64,000 bases of DNA. Source: Lewinella sp039816955. GTDB taxonomy: Bacteria > Bacteroidota > Bacteroidia > Chitinophagales > Saprospiraceae. Both the position numbers and the translations under genes were made by a program. Where the stretch lies: positions 1-64,000 of the forward strand of contig JBCBWU010000001.1 of assembly GCA_039816955.1 (NCBI GenBank), read 5' to 3'. Shown in pieces: positions 25,501-35,041 of this stretch (its first letter is position 1; the number at the start of each line of letters is the position of its first letter). Below the pieces are notes generated by a model. It was not told the DNA's origin. It saw only the letters and a program-made list of their open reading frames with translations, and searched no databases.

Positions 25501-26443
25501 TGAAACCTTCTCACAAGAAGAAGGTCAACAACAAAGCGGCACCGGCATTGGCTTGGCACTAACCAAAGCCTTGGTTGAACAACAGGGTGGAGCAATCAGT
25601 GTAGAAAGTACGCCAGGGCACGGCAGTCGTTTCTTAATTGTTCTCCCCATTAGCGAAGTACTTGATCGTACTCCAGTACCAAAACAAAGAACTGCGAACG
25701 AGCAAGAACTTCCTCTAGTATTAATTGCCGAAGATCACCTTGCCGTCCGCACTTATCTCCAAGAATGCCTAAATGAGAGGTACCAGATACGCGAAGCTGC
25801 CAACGGCAACCAAGCCTGGGACATCTGCGAAAAAGAGCTTCCAGACTTAGTGATCAGCGATGTGATGATGCCCGGGGGATCTGGTCTCGAACTGAGTGAA
25901 CGCATTCGTAAAAATGAGCGTACCAATCATATCCCACTGATTCTACTTACTGGCAAAAACAGCCAGGCGGATCGCCTAGAAGGACTCCGCTCCGGTGCGG
26001 ACGTATACCTCACCAAACCCTTCCATCGTGAAGAACTACTCCTACGCATTGAAGGGCTTCTAACTACTCGTCAACGCCTCCAACAAAAATATCAGTCCGG
26101 CGATTATTCGGTGCAAGCACCCACTCAGTTGACCGACACCTTCATGCAACAAGTCATTAGCATCATCAATTCAGAGATCGACAATGAAGAATTCTCCGTG
26201 GAAGCCATGGCCAAGCAACTTCACCTGAGTCGTGTACAATTATTCCGCAAAATCAAAGCACTAACCGACCTCACTCCTACCCTGCTCATACGGCAGGTGC
26301 GCCTCCAAAAGGCCCAGCAGCTGTTACGCGAAAGCGACCAGTCCATTTCTGAAATCGCGTACGCTTGCGGATTTAAAGACCCCGCCTACTTTTCTAGGGT
26401 ATACAAGGAGCGCTTTGGGCGGAAGCCATCGGACGACCGATAG
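22541..26443 (+). CDS. Hybrid two-component system protein (propeller sensor, histidine kinase, receiver, AraC output)
   Basis: A 1300-aa one-protein signalling system. Signal peptide, then two seven-bladed regulator-propeller regions (about 30-690, repeated DSSGYLWIATQYGVNRFDG, KNGILWIGTNQGL, DGQIWIGTDGGLNRY), a Y_Y_Y domain, a membrane helix at about 772-793, a HisKA box with H822 (IAHEFRSPLTLV), an ATPase domain (N box ITSNLISNALKFTP, G boxes DNGQGI and GTGIGLAL), a receiver with D1107 (LVISDVMMPG) and K in LTKPFH, and a C-terminal AraC HTH. Periplasmic ligand sensing drives DNA binding by the same polypeptide. Such proteins usually control polysaccharide loci, but no SusC/SusD pair is adjacent; the downstream TANFOR trio is a possible target. 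Its last 20 codons are duplicated downstream. Confidence 0.93.
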   Translation: MHRYPAISFLIVLLLGAAQGLVGQDAPNFHLQHYDTRDGLSNNWVSALATDSSGYLWIATQYGVNRFDGHNFRAHTYNAKKPAGLGSNWARALAVPNANELLIGTYSGGISVINPLTDQFIQHPFQMQFQNQTICRFNSNGEGDTYVSTYSNALNLQASGKLDVISTKRSNAVAGSVDRHLFVATQTGLEVKTATGLQDTILFNGQLVGALRLLSPDSLLLVIQDKLNLLTYQKEVWQLTKLNLQVSTHPQLFYLPFIFQDRQGQIWVAGEDRLWCLSRDLQQHYSYRIVDLFSYRVAESPTIHCMLEDKNGILWIGTNQGLLQLSPVKPFRHPQLKNNEGRLPSTRGITALDGQYLFTNGKDIRLWNSELTEPVILAQQKTLTPYRSKAGQLYCALKVAEGWQLAQIKPNSQDIIPLPCTLTNLARWKIIKEDLNGRIWIADWNTLRYYDPKTQYCAEVQLLDSAGKPLSIQIIDILLDRQDRLWLGSPQKGLFQISNASQIEAMDRISYKNFQHFDQIPNPISSSLVQAIHEDKDGQIWIGTDGGLNRYIEEPAGFQQWLRSREMPDDKILDIESDQTGTLWLSTASHGILSFEPTQNQFTNYTQRDGLYSDDMLIGSAFTDEHGRIWMGSSAGLHSFLPEEIQAEPASMDTLVWQQATIHQGDSITQYFRPNTGYHFNQPFEIHPEEYSVMLSFAWLNFRYTGRQQYQYQLEGLSDDWLPAPANGQISLSQLPPGRYTLRATAKALGTKAQAISHPIFLRVLPPWHRTKLAYSLYVLFLFSAAYLLYQTQLTRRLAAVERQQAEELVASKLRFFQQIAHEFRSPLTLVFGAVEQIKSRLTSDTQESVKPQLAQLKEQASYLTRQVDEILELAKLQADRSPLNLQTADFIQYQRFLLQSFNSVAETQDIELVFRTNRDSLLLPFDADKWRKITSNLISNALKFTPRGGQIQLTLKADVEEEGCILQYTLEDNGQGIAPAFLPHLFETFSQEEGQQQSGTGIGLALTKALVEQQGGAISVESTPGHGSRFLIVLPISEVLDRTPVPKQRTANEQELPLVLIAEDHLAVRTYLQECLNERYQIREAANGNQAWDICEKELPDLVISDVMMPGGSGLELSERIRKNERTNHIPLILLTGKNSQADRLEGLRSGADVYLTKPFHREELLLRIEGLLTTRQRLQQKYQSGDYSVQAPTQLTDTFMQQVISIINSEIDNEEFSVEAMAKQLHLSRVQLFRKIKALTDLTPTLLIRQVRLQKAQQLLRESDQSISEIAYACGFKDPAYFSRVYKERFGRKPSDDR

Positions 26444-26768
26444 TCGTCTTGCAATCAAAATGGCAATGGCAATTTCAATAGCAATGGAGAAACCTATTCT
26501 ATTCGCCATGCCATCCCCACATTTTGATATTCATTGCCATTGACATTGCAATTGTTATCGATATTCCCCCTTTTAATATCCTGCCTACTTTTCTAGGGTC
26601 TACAAGAAGCGCTTGGAGCGGAAGCCGTCAAACGACCGATAGTCGTCTTGCAATCAAAATGGCAGTGGCAATTTCAATAGCAATGGGGAAACCTATTCTA
26701 TTCGCAATGCTATCCCCATATTTTGATTTTCATTGCCATTGACATTGCAATTGTTATTGATATTCCCC
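26384..26768 (+). repeat. Tandem duplication (2 x 186 bp) of the sensor gene tail plus downstream hairpin
   Basis: Copy 1 is 26384-26569, copy 2 is 26583-26768, separated by 13 bp. Each copy begins with the last 20 codons of the hybrid sensor gene and continues into a spacer that contains an imperfect 25-bp inverted repeat rich in CAATGGCAAT (left arm about 26463-26489, right arm about 26530-26556 in copy 1). Both copies are equal in length, with point changes only. The remaining sequence of the gap 26444-26915 shows no gene. Confidence 0.85.
26583..26642 (+). pseudogene. Duplicated 3' fragment of the hybrid sensor gene
   Basis: Read in frame the fragment gives AYFSRVYKKRLERKPSNDR and the same TAG stop, against AYFSRVYKERFGRKPSDDR in the parent. 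It has no start and no upstream domain, so it is a remnant created by the tandem duplication. Confidence 0.8.
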
Positions 26769-26830
26769 GTGGTGTAACCCCAGTACAAGCAATGGTAACC
26801 TCAGTCTAGGCCCAGTGTAGCTGGAGGGAA

Positions 26831-26838
26831 TAGCTTTG
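26831..26838 (+). promoter_or_regulatory. -7 element upstream of the TANFOR trio
   Basis: TAGCTTTG fits TAnnTTTG and would start transcription near 26844, giving a leader of about 70 nt. No -33 TTG is visible at 20 nt, which would fit activator dependence. Confidence 0.35.
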
Positions 26839-26915
26839 TTCGACAGCTCCATCAGACGCCATTTCGATGCTGGTACGATGGATGCTGGACCAGACTTTCC
26901 CAAAGCACTTTCACC

Positions 26916-29900
26916 ATGGGTATCCTAAAAACCGTTGTACTTAATCTCTTTTTCCTCACTGTCACGGTCTGCACTTATGCGCAGGACATCAGTATTCAGG
27001 TATTGGTCCCTACGGCCCCGCCACCTACAACACTGGCCGAAGTAGCTTCTTTCGAAAGCGATGTCATTATCCTGTTAAGTAATACATCCGGAAGCTTTCG
27101 CGACGTGAAATTGCTCGCTTCGATTACCAACATCACCAGAGGATATAACCTGACTATGAAACGGGGCATTCCCAGCGTGACACCAATTACGCTAGCCCCG
27201 GGCGAGATGCGGGAACTTCGGTTTCGAGAATTACGCGCCTTTTATGGCGACTTAACTGAAGGTGATTTTATCATCGAGGGATTCAACTACGAACAGATCA
27301 TCCGGGAAGAGCGCCTACCGGAAGGTTATTACAGTATCTGTATTGAAGCGCTTGATTACAATACGGATGAGGTACTCTCGATGGAAGGCAGTTGTGGTTT
27401 CTTCCCCATAATCGCCTATGATCCCCCCATCATTATTTATCCAGAGCTGGGACAAGAGCTAGTTAGCACTATACCCCAAAACATCATTTTCACTTGGACC
27501 CCAACGGGACTACCGCAAACCACCAAATACCGCTTTCAACTGGTTAATACGGAAGACTACCAGTTTACTAATCCTTTTGATGTTTTCAACTACGAAGATG
27601 AGGTTTTCACCTTTCAGCAAAACGATCTCACCACTACCTTTTTTCAATACGACTTGAGTCAGCCTCCTTTGCAGGAAGGTGCTACTTATTCCATACGCGT
27701 ACAAGCTTACGATGATCTCAATGAGCTGAATTATATGAACAATGGCTGGAGTGAACCCAGCTACTTCATTTACCAGGCGGAAGATGGTAGCGTACCGCCC
27801 ATTGATCCCAACTTAACCACCACCCCTAGCGCTCCTAACCTCTCAACAGCCGATTGTGAGACGTATTCAGAAAGTATTGGCACCACTTTTAATACGGGTG
27901 TCATTGCGGGCCAAACGATTTCGGTCGGTGCCTTTCTGATGACGCTGGACCAAGTCACACTACAAGGCAACCAAACTTACAGTGGCAATGGCCGAATCTA
28001 TGTCGACTTTCTGCAGCAGGAGATCGCCGTTGCCTTTGAGTCAATTCGGATCAATACCAACAATCGAATGTTTGGGGAGGAGAGTATCGTCTATGCGGTA
28101 AATGAGAACACCAACATCACCCCACTTACCGTTTCCAACACCTATGATGCACCACAAGAATTAAGCTTTCCGAATAACTTCAACAGTTACCTAAATGCCC
28201 GCCGAACACCCATGGCCACTCCATTGGGGGTACCCTTCAAAATTCGTGCGAGTGAGGCAGTAGCGAGTAGTATGATATTCACCCCTGGTTTTTCTAAAGC
28301 CAAATTGGCTACCCCCATGCCCTACCCTACCGTAGGTGACACGGCCCCCTTCATACCTTACTTCAATAACAATGTGTGCATTACCCCAGAGGGCTTTACG
28401 GAAGAGGAAATTGTCTTTACCCTCAACGAGGATTTAAGCTACCCTTTCCAAAACCAGCTGGTACAACTGCAATTACCGCAAGCCAGTAATTTTGCCTACC
28501 TGGATGCTGCTGATAACCTCACCTTTGATTTCAACGGGCAGCTCACATTTGACCGCAGTATTGTTCGCTATCAGAGCAGTCTACAGGATGTAAGCTTCAG
28601 CTTTAGCGCAACACAGGTTGGGAGTTGGAATATGCTTTTGGATGCCACCCTTGAGCGAAATGAACGCGTAGTCTACCCGCTCCTATCAGACCTTCCAATC
28701 GCCCTAAACAACATCAGAGTCGATCTATCCGACCAGCAAAATCCAGCGCAGTTTGACCAAAAATATCCAGATGCTACTTCCTTGTGGCAAGGCATCTACT
28801 GCCCCGGCATTGATATTCAACTTCCTACTGGCCTGGGTGGCGATGCTCTCAATTTTAACGCTAGTGGCTTAGCCCTTTCGGGCAATGGGCTATCACTCCG
28901 AGTCAATCGTCAAAGCCAGGTCGTTAACCTACAAAATGGGCGCTTAGCGCAATGGCCTTTTTCTATCAATGAATTCGCCATCGACATCTGGGAAGGTGAC
29001 CTAAACAGTGGTCACTTCAACGGCCGGCTACGGCTACCCATCCAGCAGAATGGTGGGATTGATTATGCAGCCACTATCTCCTCCAGCAATAACGAACTCG
29101 AGCTTGATTTTGTCGTAAGCGACCTAGCAGACTTTGCCGTGCCGATGTGGAAAGCAGAGTTGGAAGTTTTTGCTGGTTCTACTATTGGTTTAAGTAAAAT
29201 TGGAGGTGCTTACCAGCTCCTAGCAGAACTCAATGGCCGCCTATCTATTGACTTCAACAACCCAGCAGCGAGTGGATCGCTGAGTCAACTCAATATCCCT
29301 TCCCTGACCTTTGAAGACTTTACTATTGAAGGGCGAGACATTCCAGACTTCATTCCCAAACTCCAGTTCTCCCATATCGAGTTGGAAAACCCCAATCAAC
29401 GTCAGCTTAGTTTTGAGTTTTTTGACTTCACGCTCAACGATATTAGTGTAAGAAATCCGGCAGATTCACCAAATCGTTACGGACTACAATTTGACCTGGG
29501 GCTTAGCCTTTTTGGTGGAGGTATCTTGAGTGGCGCATTTGGTGCAGGTGCCAGCACTAAGCTCACGCTTTGGGCCCGCTGGCAAGACCAATTTACCTAT
29601 GACGGCATCAACCTACAACGCATAGAAGGAGAGCTCGATTTGGGTATTGCAGAAGCTGCCGTCGCTATCCAACTCTTCAATCGGGATACCACTTTTGGAA
29701 ATGGCTTTAAAGGTGATGCGGACATTAGATTAAAAAGCTCAGGGGCCAATTTTACTGGAGATGTCAATGCCGGTTTCTCCATTCAGTTTGGCAAAGTTGA
29801 TGATTATCGCTATTGGTACTTTGACGGGCACTACGAAAACACTATTGCTCCGGGTATTATACTGGGCCCCTCTGGCGTATCCCTTTATGGTTTCGGTGGT

Positions 29901-32900
29901 GGTGGTTACTATAATATGACCGTCAATAGTCCACCTCCAGCCAGCCCAGTTTCCTACAGTAATCTTTCTGGCGATTTAGAGATCGATCAATCTGATCCTG
30001 CTACAACTCACTCCGCCTGGGCTTTTCTTCCACAGAAAAACAATTCTGGTTTTTTAGCCAACTCTATCCTTGGCTCCAGTGTATCACCGAGCTCTTGGAA
30101 CGTGAAGAGCAACTTCTTAATGGACTTTAACCGACATCCTAATTTTGCGATTAATTCCGTTCGTTTTGAAGGCAAACTAGAGATGATGCAGGAACTCACC
30201 GACGATACTACTCCTGATTTCAATCTGGTGGCCAATTCCGAAACTGCTTTCCGGCTACAAGTTCAGCGCAGTGGTCAAATCCGCAGCATCCACGCCAGTG
30301 TTCATCATGAATTAGGTGGCTTATTTTCTTCGGTCAGCGTTCCTGTAGATTTTCATTCCACTTATAACATTGCACAAAACACACGCCAGTGGTACTTACA
30401 CATTGGCAGTTGGAGTCAAGCTGATCCGTTTTCAGATGACGCACGGATTGCCATCCGGCGAGGTATTGATACGCCAGTCTTTAAGCTCAACACAGACATT
30501 CGCGCTTACATGATGCTCGGCAACCATTTCCCTCCCCCTACTTATGATGGACTTCCTCCCCTACCAAGCTATATCACTAATCAAACTGACGACGTTGGCA
30601 ATGCGGGGGTAAACCGTGATAATAGCGATGAGGATGATGTATTGAACGCGATGGATGCCGATACAGAATTTGGCTTTGGCATTGGTCTAGGACTGGGTGC
30701 CAAAGTAGCGTTTGACTTAGACGTTCCGCTCTTTTATGGCGCCATGAGTGCAGAAGCAGTAGTGGATGGCATTCTACGCAAAACCGGTGGCTGCGAAGGA
30801 CAATCCAGCTTTGGTTTCAACAACTGGTATTTATCTGGGCAAGCTTATGCTTACGTCAATGGGGAAGTGGGCGTGCAAGTAAGGTTTTTAGGTAAAAATC
30901 GGCGCAGATCGCTAGTGAATCTCCACGCGGGGGCAGTACTACAGGCAGAAACGCCCAACCCTTCCTGGCTGAAAGGCAAAGTACTAATTGGCGGCTCAGC
31001 CTTTAACGGTCGGCTAAGGTTTAACACCCGCCCCGTTAATTTTGAATTCGGTGATCGGTGTGAAAACATTCAAGGAGGCGCAGAACATCCTTTCGCCGAA
31101 TTTGACTACATCGGTGAATTCATTCCGGGTGACGGCAAAAAGAACGTCAGCGTTTTTGTGGACCCTCGCGTGACCTTTAATGTCAACGATGAAGAGGTCT
31201 TTGAGGTGCAAGATGCCGAAGGCGAAACACACACTTATCGCGTTAGCTTTGATTACTACCTCAAAAAAGCGGGGACGAGTAATACCGTTCCGATGCAAGA
31301 AATCCATTGGAATGATGCTCGTTCTGCTTTACGACTGACGCCACGAGACTGGCTAGAGGCGCAGACCTGGTACGAGTTCGGCATTCTCATTCAGGGCTAC
31401 GAATGGAAGAATGGCCGTTGGGGCAACCCTATCTACGAAGACACCGAGACCAGCACCTTCCAAACTGGTAATCGACCAAACCAGTTTGTACTCGAAGATA
31501 TTGTCTCTAGTTATCCCGGCTTCCGCCAACGCTATTTCATGGTACGCAAAGATGATGGCGAACGCGCTGAAGGCTGGCTGACGATGGATAAGACCGTCTG
31601 TGGCGATATTCTGGATGCCAATCAGGCTGCTAATATGGAGGAAGGGAATATCATCCGCTTCACCAATATTCGCACCCGCACTTTTGATGAAACCCCTTGC
31701 TGGTGTAAGAATGACAAAACCTTGGCCTTCAATATACCTGCTGCTAAATTATCTGGCGAAGAGATTTATCGGATTAATATTGGCTTCCGCGAAAGAGAGG
31801 GCTACTTCACTGCCAACCCCGGCTCACTTGATGAAACGGAGAGCACCTATGCTTCTAATACGGAGTTCACAATTGATGCCAGTGATGCCGGTCAATACGA
31901 ACAGCTGCAAAATGAATACACGGATAAGAGCGAGTTCGTCAATCAATTCAAGTACACCAATTTACTAGACCCTGCCGCGCAGTGGTATGCACAAACCAGT
32001 AGGTATCAATCCTACCAGGAAAAGTTGAGTTCTTTTTCGGTAAAGCAAACAGTGTACATACCACGGATGGTAAGCTATTCCTATGAGGTGGATGTACCCG
32101 TGCTTACTCCAGTAATCACAGCAAATCACGAAGGAGCCTTCGGCAAAGTATTCAATGTCCCCGTCATCCTTTTGGATCCGGGTGGCATTAGTGAGCCATT
32201 TGATCACTTTGATATTGTTGGTTACCTACACCCTCTAGCAGAAGGTGGACGTGTACCGCCAGTACTTAATCCATTCCACGGACTTTCTTATTGGTTTAAA
32301 CCGCGAATGGCTGCCCTGCGAGAGGATCAGAATTTTGAAAACCTGACCAATACCACGCTAAAGAACATCATTGATGACCTTACCGCTGGTAGCCCCACAA
32401 GTCGCCCAGGTACTTATCCTCACTTCTGGGAACCAGGACGCTACGGGCCACTCAAGCGTTGGATGCAACGGTACAATCGGCTGGAGAGAGATTTGCAAAA
32501 TGCGGGCTATAACCTGACCATTCAGCGTCCGGCACATCCGTTGCGTGACGCTGAAATCAACCGCTTCTTAGATGGCGCTAGTGATCAGGCCATACCTGGT
32601 GGCTTAGGAGCACTTCCCGACCCTACTCACGGAGGTGCAGGTATCAGTACAGTGACCTATGGTGTCTATTCACCGCCTGAGCCACCCATCGGTAGCAGCA
32701 GCTTCCAAACCGTAGAAGACCCATCGGACATCGACTTCGATCCGGGACTCGATGTACAGTCGAATTTCACCAGCTATTACGCGCTAATCGACTGGACCCC
32801 CAGAATACTCAACCAAGATCGTAAACGAGCTAACCTATTTGCGGTAGACCAGGTGGAACAACAGGCCAGTCAGCTCAACTTTAGCCTGTATTTCCAGGCC

Positions 32901-33020
32901 TTGGATTTGCTAGATGAAAAGTTCATGGAAACGCGCTTACCACAGGGCGCTTACCAGATCAAGCTCGTCAACGAATTAGATAAATCTTTCCGCACCTACC
33001 CTTATCAAGTCAATCGATAA
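26916..33020 (+). CDS. Giant TANFOR-domain secreted surface protein
   Basis: The 2034-aa protein has a signal peptide (cleaved after TYAQ). Residues about 23-260 match the N-terminal TANFOR domain seen in Bacteroidota: ISIQVLVPTAPPP, LSNTSGSFRDVKL, RLPEGYYSICIEALDYNT and a following FnIII-like NIIFTWTPTGLPQTTKYRF. The middle (about 300-1450) is a very long run of short beta strands resembling adhesin or carbohydrate-binding stacks, with Gly-rich SLYGFGGGGYYN near 990. The C-terminal third has paired cysteines (TPCWCK) and no T9SS sorting motif. No catalytic motif was recognised. Its stop overlaps the next start by 1 bp. It is likely an exported matrix or surface-layer protein; the mechanism is unknown. 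Confidence 0.8.
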   Translation: MGILKTVVLNLFFLTVTVCTYAQDISIQVLVPTAPPPTTLAEVASFESDVIILLSNTSGSFRDVKLLASITNITRGYNLTMKRGIPSVTPITLAPGEMRELRFRELRAFYGDLTEGDFIIEGFNYEQIIREERLPEGYYSICIEALDYNTDEVLSMEGSCGFFPIIAYDPPIIIYPELGQELVSTIPQNIIFTWTPTGLPQTTKYRFQLVNTEDYQFTNPFDVFNYEDEVFTFQQNDLTTTFFQYDLSQPPLQEGATYSIRVQAYDDLNELNYMNNGWSEPSYFIYQAEDGSVPPIDPNLTTTPSAPNLSTADCETYSESIGTTFNTGVIAGQTISVGAFLMTLDQVTLQGNQTYSGNGRIYVDFLQQEIAVAFESIRINTNNRMFGEESIVYAVNENTNITPLTVSNTYDAPQELSFPNNFNSYLNARRTPMATPLGVPFKIRASEAVASSMIFTPGFSKAKLATPMPYPTVGDTAPFIPYFNNNVCITPEGFTEEEIVFTLNEDLSYPFQNQLVQLQLPQASNFAYLDAADNLTFDFNGQLTFDRSIVRYQSSLQDVSFSFSATQVGSWNMLLDATLERNERVVYPLLSDLPIALNNIRVDLSDQQNPAQFDQKYPDATSLWQGIYCPGIDIQLPTGLGGDALNFNASGLALSGNGLSLRVNRQSQVVNLQNGRLAQWPFSINEFAIDIWEGDLNSGHFNGRLRLPIQQNGGIDYAATISSSNNELELDFVVSDLADFAVPMWKAELEVFAGSTIGLSKIGGAYQLLAELNGRLSIDFNNPAASGSLSQLNIPSLTFEDFTIEGRDIPDFIPKLQFSHIELENPNQRQLSFEFFDFTLNDISVRNPADSPNRYGLQFDLGLSLFGGGILSGAFGAGASTKLTLWARWQDQFTYDGINLQRIEGELDLGIAEAAVAIQLFNRDTTFGNGFKGDADIRLKSSGANFTGDVNAGFSIQFGKVDDYRYWYFDGHYENTIAPGIILGPSGVSLYGFGGGGYYNMTVNSPPPASPVSYSNLSGDLEIDQSDPATTHSAWAFLPQKNNSGFLANSILGSSVSPSSWNVKSNFLMDFNRHPNFAINSVRFEGKLEMMQELTDDTTPDFNLVANSETAFRLQVQRSGQIRSIHASVHHELGGLFSSVSVPVDFHSTYNIAQNTRQWYLHIGSWSQADPFSDDARIAIRRGIDTPVFKLNTDIRAYMMLGNHFPPPTYDGLPPLPSYITNQTDDVGNAGVNRDNSDEDDVLNAMDADTEFGFGIGLGLGAKVAFDLDVPLFYGAMSAEAVVDGILRKTGGCEGQSSFGFNNWYLSGQAYAYVNGEVGVQVRFLGKNRRRSLVNLHAGAVLQAETPNPSWLKGKVLIGGSAFNGRLRFNTRPVNFEFGDRCENIQGGAEHPFAEFDYIGEFIPGDGKKNVSVFVDPRVTFNVNDEEVFEVQDAEGETHTYRVSFDYYLKKAGTSNTVPMQEIHWNDARSALRLTPRDWLEAQTWYEFGILIQGYEWKNGRWGNPIYEDTETSTFQTGNRPNQFVLEDIVSSYPGFRQRYFMVRKDDGERAEGWLTMDKTVCGDILDANQAANMEEGNIIRFTNIRTRTFDETPCWCKNDKTLAFNIPAAKLSGEEIYRINIGFREREGYFTANPGSLDETESTYASNTEFTIDASDAGQYEQLQNEYTDKSEFVNQFKYTNLLDPAAQWYAQTSRYQSYQEKLSSFSVKQTVYIPRMVSYSYEVDVPVLTPVITANHEGAFGKVFNVPVILLDPGGISEPFDHFDIVGYLHPLAEGGRVPPVLNPFHGLSYWFKPRMAALREDQNFENLTNTTLKNIIDDLTAGSPTSRPGTYPHFWEPGRYGPLKRWMQRYNRLERDLQNAGYNLTIQRPAHPLRDAEINRFLDGASDQAIPGGLGALPDPTHGGAGISTVTYGVYSPPEPPIGSSSFQTVEDPSDIDFDPGLDVQSNFTSYYALIDWTPRILNQDRKRANLFAVDQVEQQASQLNFSLYFQALDLLDEKFMETRLPQGAYQIKLVNELDKSFRTYPYQVNR

Positions 33021-35041
33021 TGAACCAGCACTTATTATTCATCATAGCGCTCATTTGCTACTCAGCAGCTGGCGCACAGGAAACGGAGCAGCATCTGTAT
33101 CTGGATGCCTTTGCAACACCCGACAGCCTGATACTACGTTGGGCAACGGATAGCCCCAGCCTGTATGTAGCAGGAAAACGAAACGGCTATTTACTGCAAA
33201 AAGCCACCGCCAACTCTACCAGCTTTGAGACTATTGAAACGGTGAAGCCGCTTAGTGAACTTGCAATTAATCAACGCTTGCAACAGTATCCTGAAGACGA
33301 TGCAGCTCTTGTTGCTGCACAGATTCAACTGACGGATTTTGATTCACTCTACGCTGGAGGCTCGGACATTTTGGATGGTTATCAGCAGCACAACAACCGG
33401 ATGCTAGGGCTGAATTTTGTGAACCTGTCGGCAGACTTGTCGGCACCCGCAGCAGAGATACTGGGTTTCCGTAAGGTCTTATACAACTACCAAGCGGAAG
33501 AGAAGGCGATTTATCGGATCGTATGCTTAGATGAACAACAGCAGGGTATTGATACTGCTTATCACTACCACAACGCCAGTTTATCATGGCTACCTCCTGT
33601 TGATGAGCTCTTGTTTGAACAGCAAGGCAAACGCCTACAAATCAAGTGGGACTACCTTGACTTCAGCTCTTTTTACACTGCTTATGATGTATATCGTTCG
33701 GCAAGTCCGGAAGGCCCGTACGCGAAACTCAACACTCGCCCTATCTACACGGCCAATCACGAGGCTAAGTTCAATTTCCATTTTGACACGCTCGCCCTTG
33801 GCTCAACTTTCCATTACAAGGTTCAAGGTTATTCTTCCTTCGGTGTTAAGGGGCCATTTTCTCAAACGTTCAGCCACCGAATGCTAGACCAAAGCGTGGA
33901 CTATACCGCCATCAATGCTAGTGCAGCGGGTAATCACGAAAGTATTGAACTGAGCTGGGAGCCGCAATTTAAACCAGCGGACAGAAGTAACCTAAAGGGG
34001 ATTCGCGTATTCAAATCCAATCAAGAATCCGGTACCTACCGGGCCTTACACCCTGATTTCTTACCCGTAAATACTCGCAGCTTTACTGACACCCTGATTA
34101 GCGATGAGCGGATGCATTTCTACCGGATTGTAGCCTATAACCAAGATGAAGTAGAAAAGTCCAGCTCTGTGATAATGGCTGATTACGTGGATACAATAGC
34201 CCCTGCACCACCTGCCAACCTTTTCGGCTACATCGACAGCCTGGGCGTTGCTCGGATTATCTGGCAACCGAATGCAGAGCGTGATCTGGAAGGCTACCGG
34301 GTGTACAAATCCAATCGTCCGGATGGTACTTACTACCACACGCATGACCTGCTACATCGCAGCAACGAATTTACAGATACGGTGGGGCTCAAGTTCTTGA
34401 CTAAGCAAGTCTACTACAAAATAGCTGCAGTTGATTTCAATAATAACCACTCAGGCTATTCTGACTTGCTGATTTTAGAGCGGCCCGATACGATTCCGCC
34501 TGCGCCGCCACATATCATTGAGTACCAGAAAACAACTGAAGCTGTACTCCTTCAGCTTATTCCCAGTAGTAGTACGGATGTGAACGCCACCTACGTGGAA
34601 CGCAGCTGCTATGGAAAGATTGACACTTTTGCTTTAAGAGTTGGACAAACTGCGTTTACGGATAGTTTGCTCGGACCATTGCAGGGTAACATTCGGTATC
34701 AAATTATTGCGATAGACGACAGCAACAATCAATCTAGCAGCAATACTATTGAAGTCATCCACGACGGAAACACCAACGGTATTGCAAGCCTGAATATCAT
34801 CGAAGCCGAGGAAGGGTACCAGCTCAATATCCAGAGTCAACTCACGGCTGGGGATGTGCTCTACCTATACCTGGAAGTCGGGCAGCAACCCCTACAATTT
34901 CTGGATCGACTTGATCATCAAACTACTGAGTACCCCTTGTTCACCCCTGCGGAATTCCCTTTCCGTACCGCAGCTTACGTGATTAACAAAGAGGGTAAGA
35001 AAAGCAAGGTCTTCTTCTCCAATCAAATCACGCGCTCATGA
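33020..35041 (+). CDS. Secreted fibronectin type III repeat protein
   Basis: A 673-aa protein with a signal peptide (cleaved near GAQE). The N-terminal 190 residues are of unknown fold; from about 200 on there are four FnIII-like domains, recognisable by repeats such as YDVYRSASPEGPYAKLN, IRVFKSNQESGTYRAL and YRVYKSNRPDGTYYHT followed by Y-x-I-x-A-x-D strands. It has no T9SS tail and no lipobox. The start ATG overlaps the preceding TAA by one base and its own stop overlaps the following ATG by 4 bp, so the three genes are translationally coupled. A scaffold between the giant protein and the barrel is plausible. Confidence 0.82.
   Translation: MNQHLLFIIALICYSAAGAQETEQHLYLDAFATPDSLILRWATDSPSLYVAGKRNGYLLQKATANSTSFETIETVKPLSELAINQRLQQYPEDDAALVAAQIQLTDFDSLYAGGSDILDGYQQHNNRMLGLNFVNLSADLSAPAAEILGFRKVLYNYQAEEKAIYRIVCLDEQQQGIDTAYHYHNASLSWLPPVDELLFEQQGKRLQIKWDYLDFSSFYTAYDVYRSASPEGPYAKLNTRPIYTANHEAKFNFHFDTLALGSTFHYKVQGYSSFGVKGPFSQTFSHRMLDQSVDYTAINASAAGNHESIELSWEPQFKPADRSNLKGIRVFKSNQESGTYRALHPDFLPVNTRSFTDTLISDERMHFYRIVAYNQDEVEKSSSVIMADYVDTIAPAPPANLFGYIDSLGVARIIWQPNAERDLEGYRVYKSNRPDGTYYHTHDLLHRSNEFTDTVGLKFLTKQVYYKIAAVDFNNNHSGYSDLLILERPDTIPPAPPHIIEYQKTTEAVLLQLIPSSSTDVNATYVERSCYGKIDTFALRVGQTAFTDSLLGPLQGNIRYQIIAIDDSNNQSSSNTIEVIHDGNTNGIASLNIIEAEEGYQLNIQSQLTAGDVLYLYLEVGQQPLQFLDRLDHQTTEYPLFTPAEFPFRTAAYVINKEGKKSKVFFSNQITRS

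Noticed and set aside
26524..26742. 72-codon frame in the duplicated tail
   Set aside because: It follows the ATTGCC/GGCAAT repeat in both copies and crosses the pseudogene fragment; not a gene.
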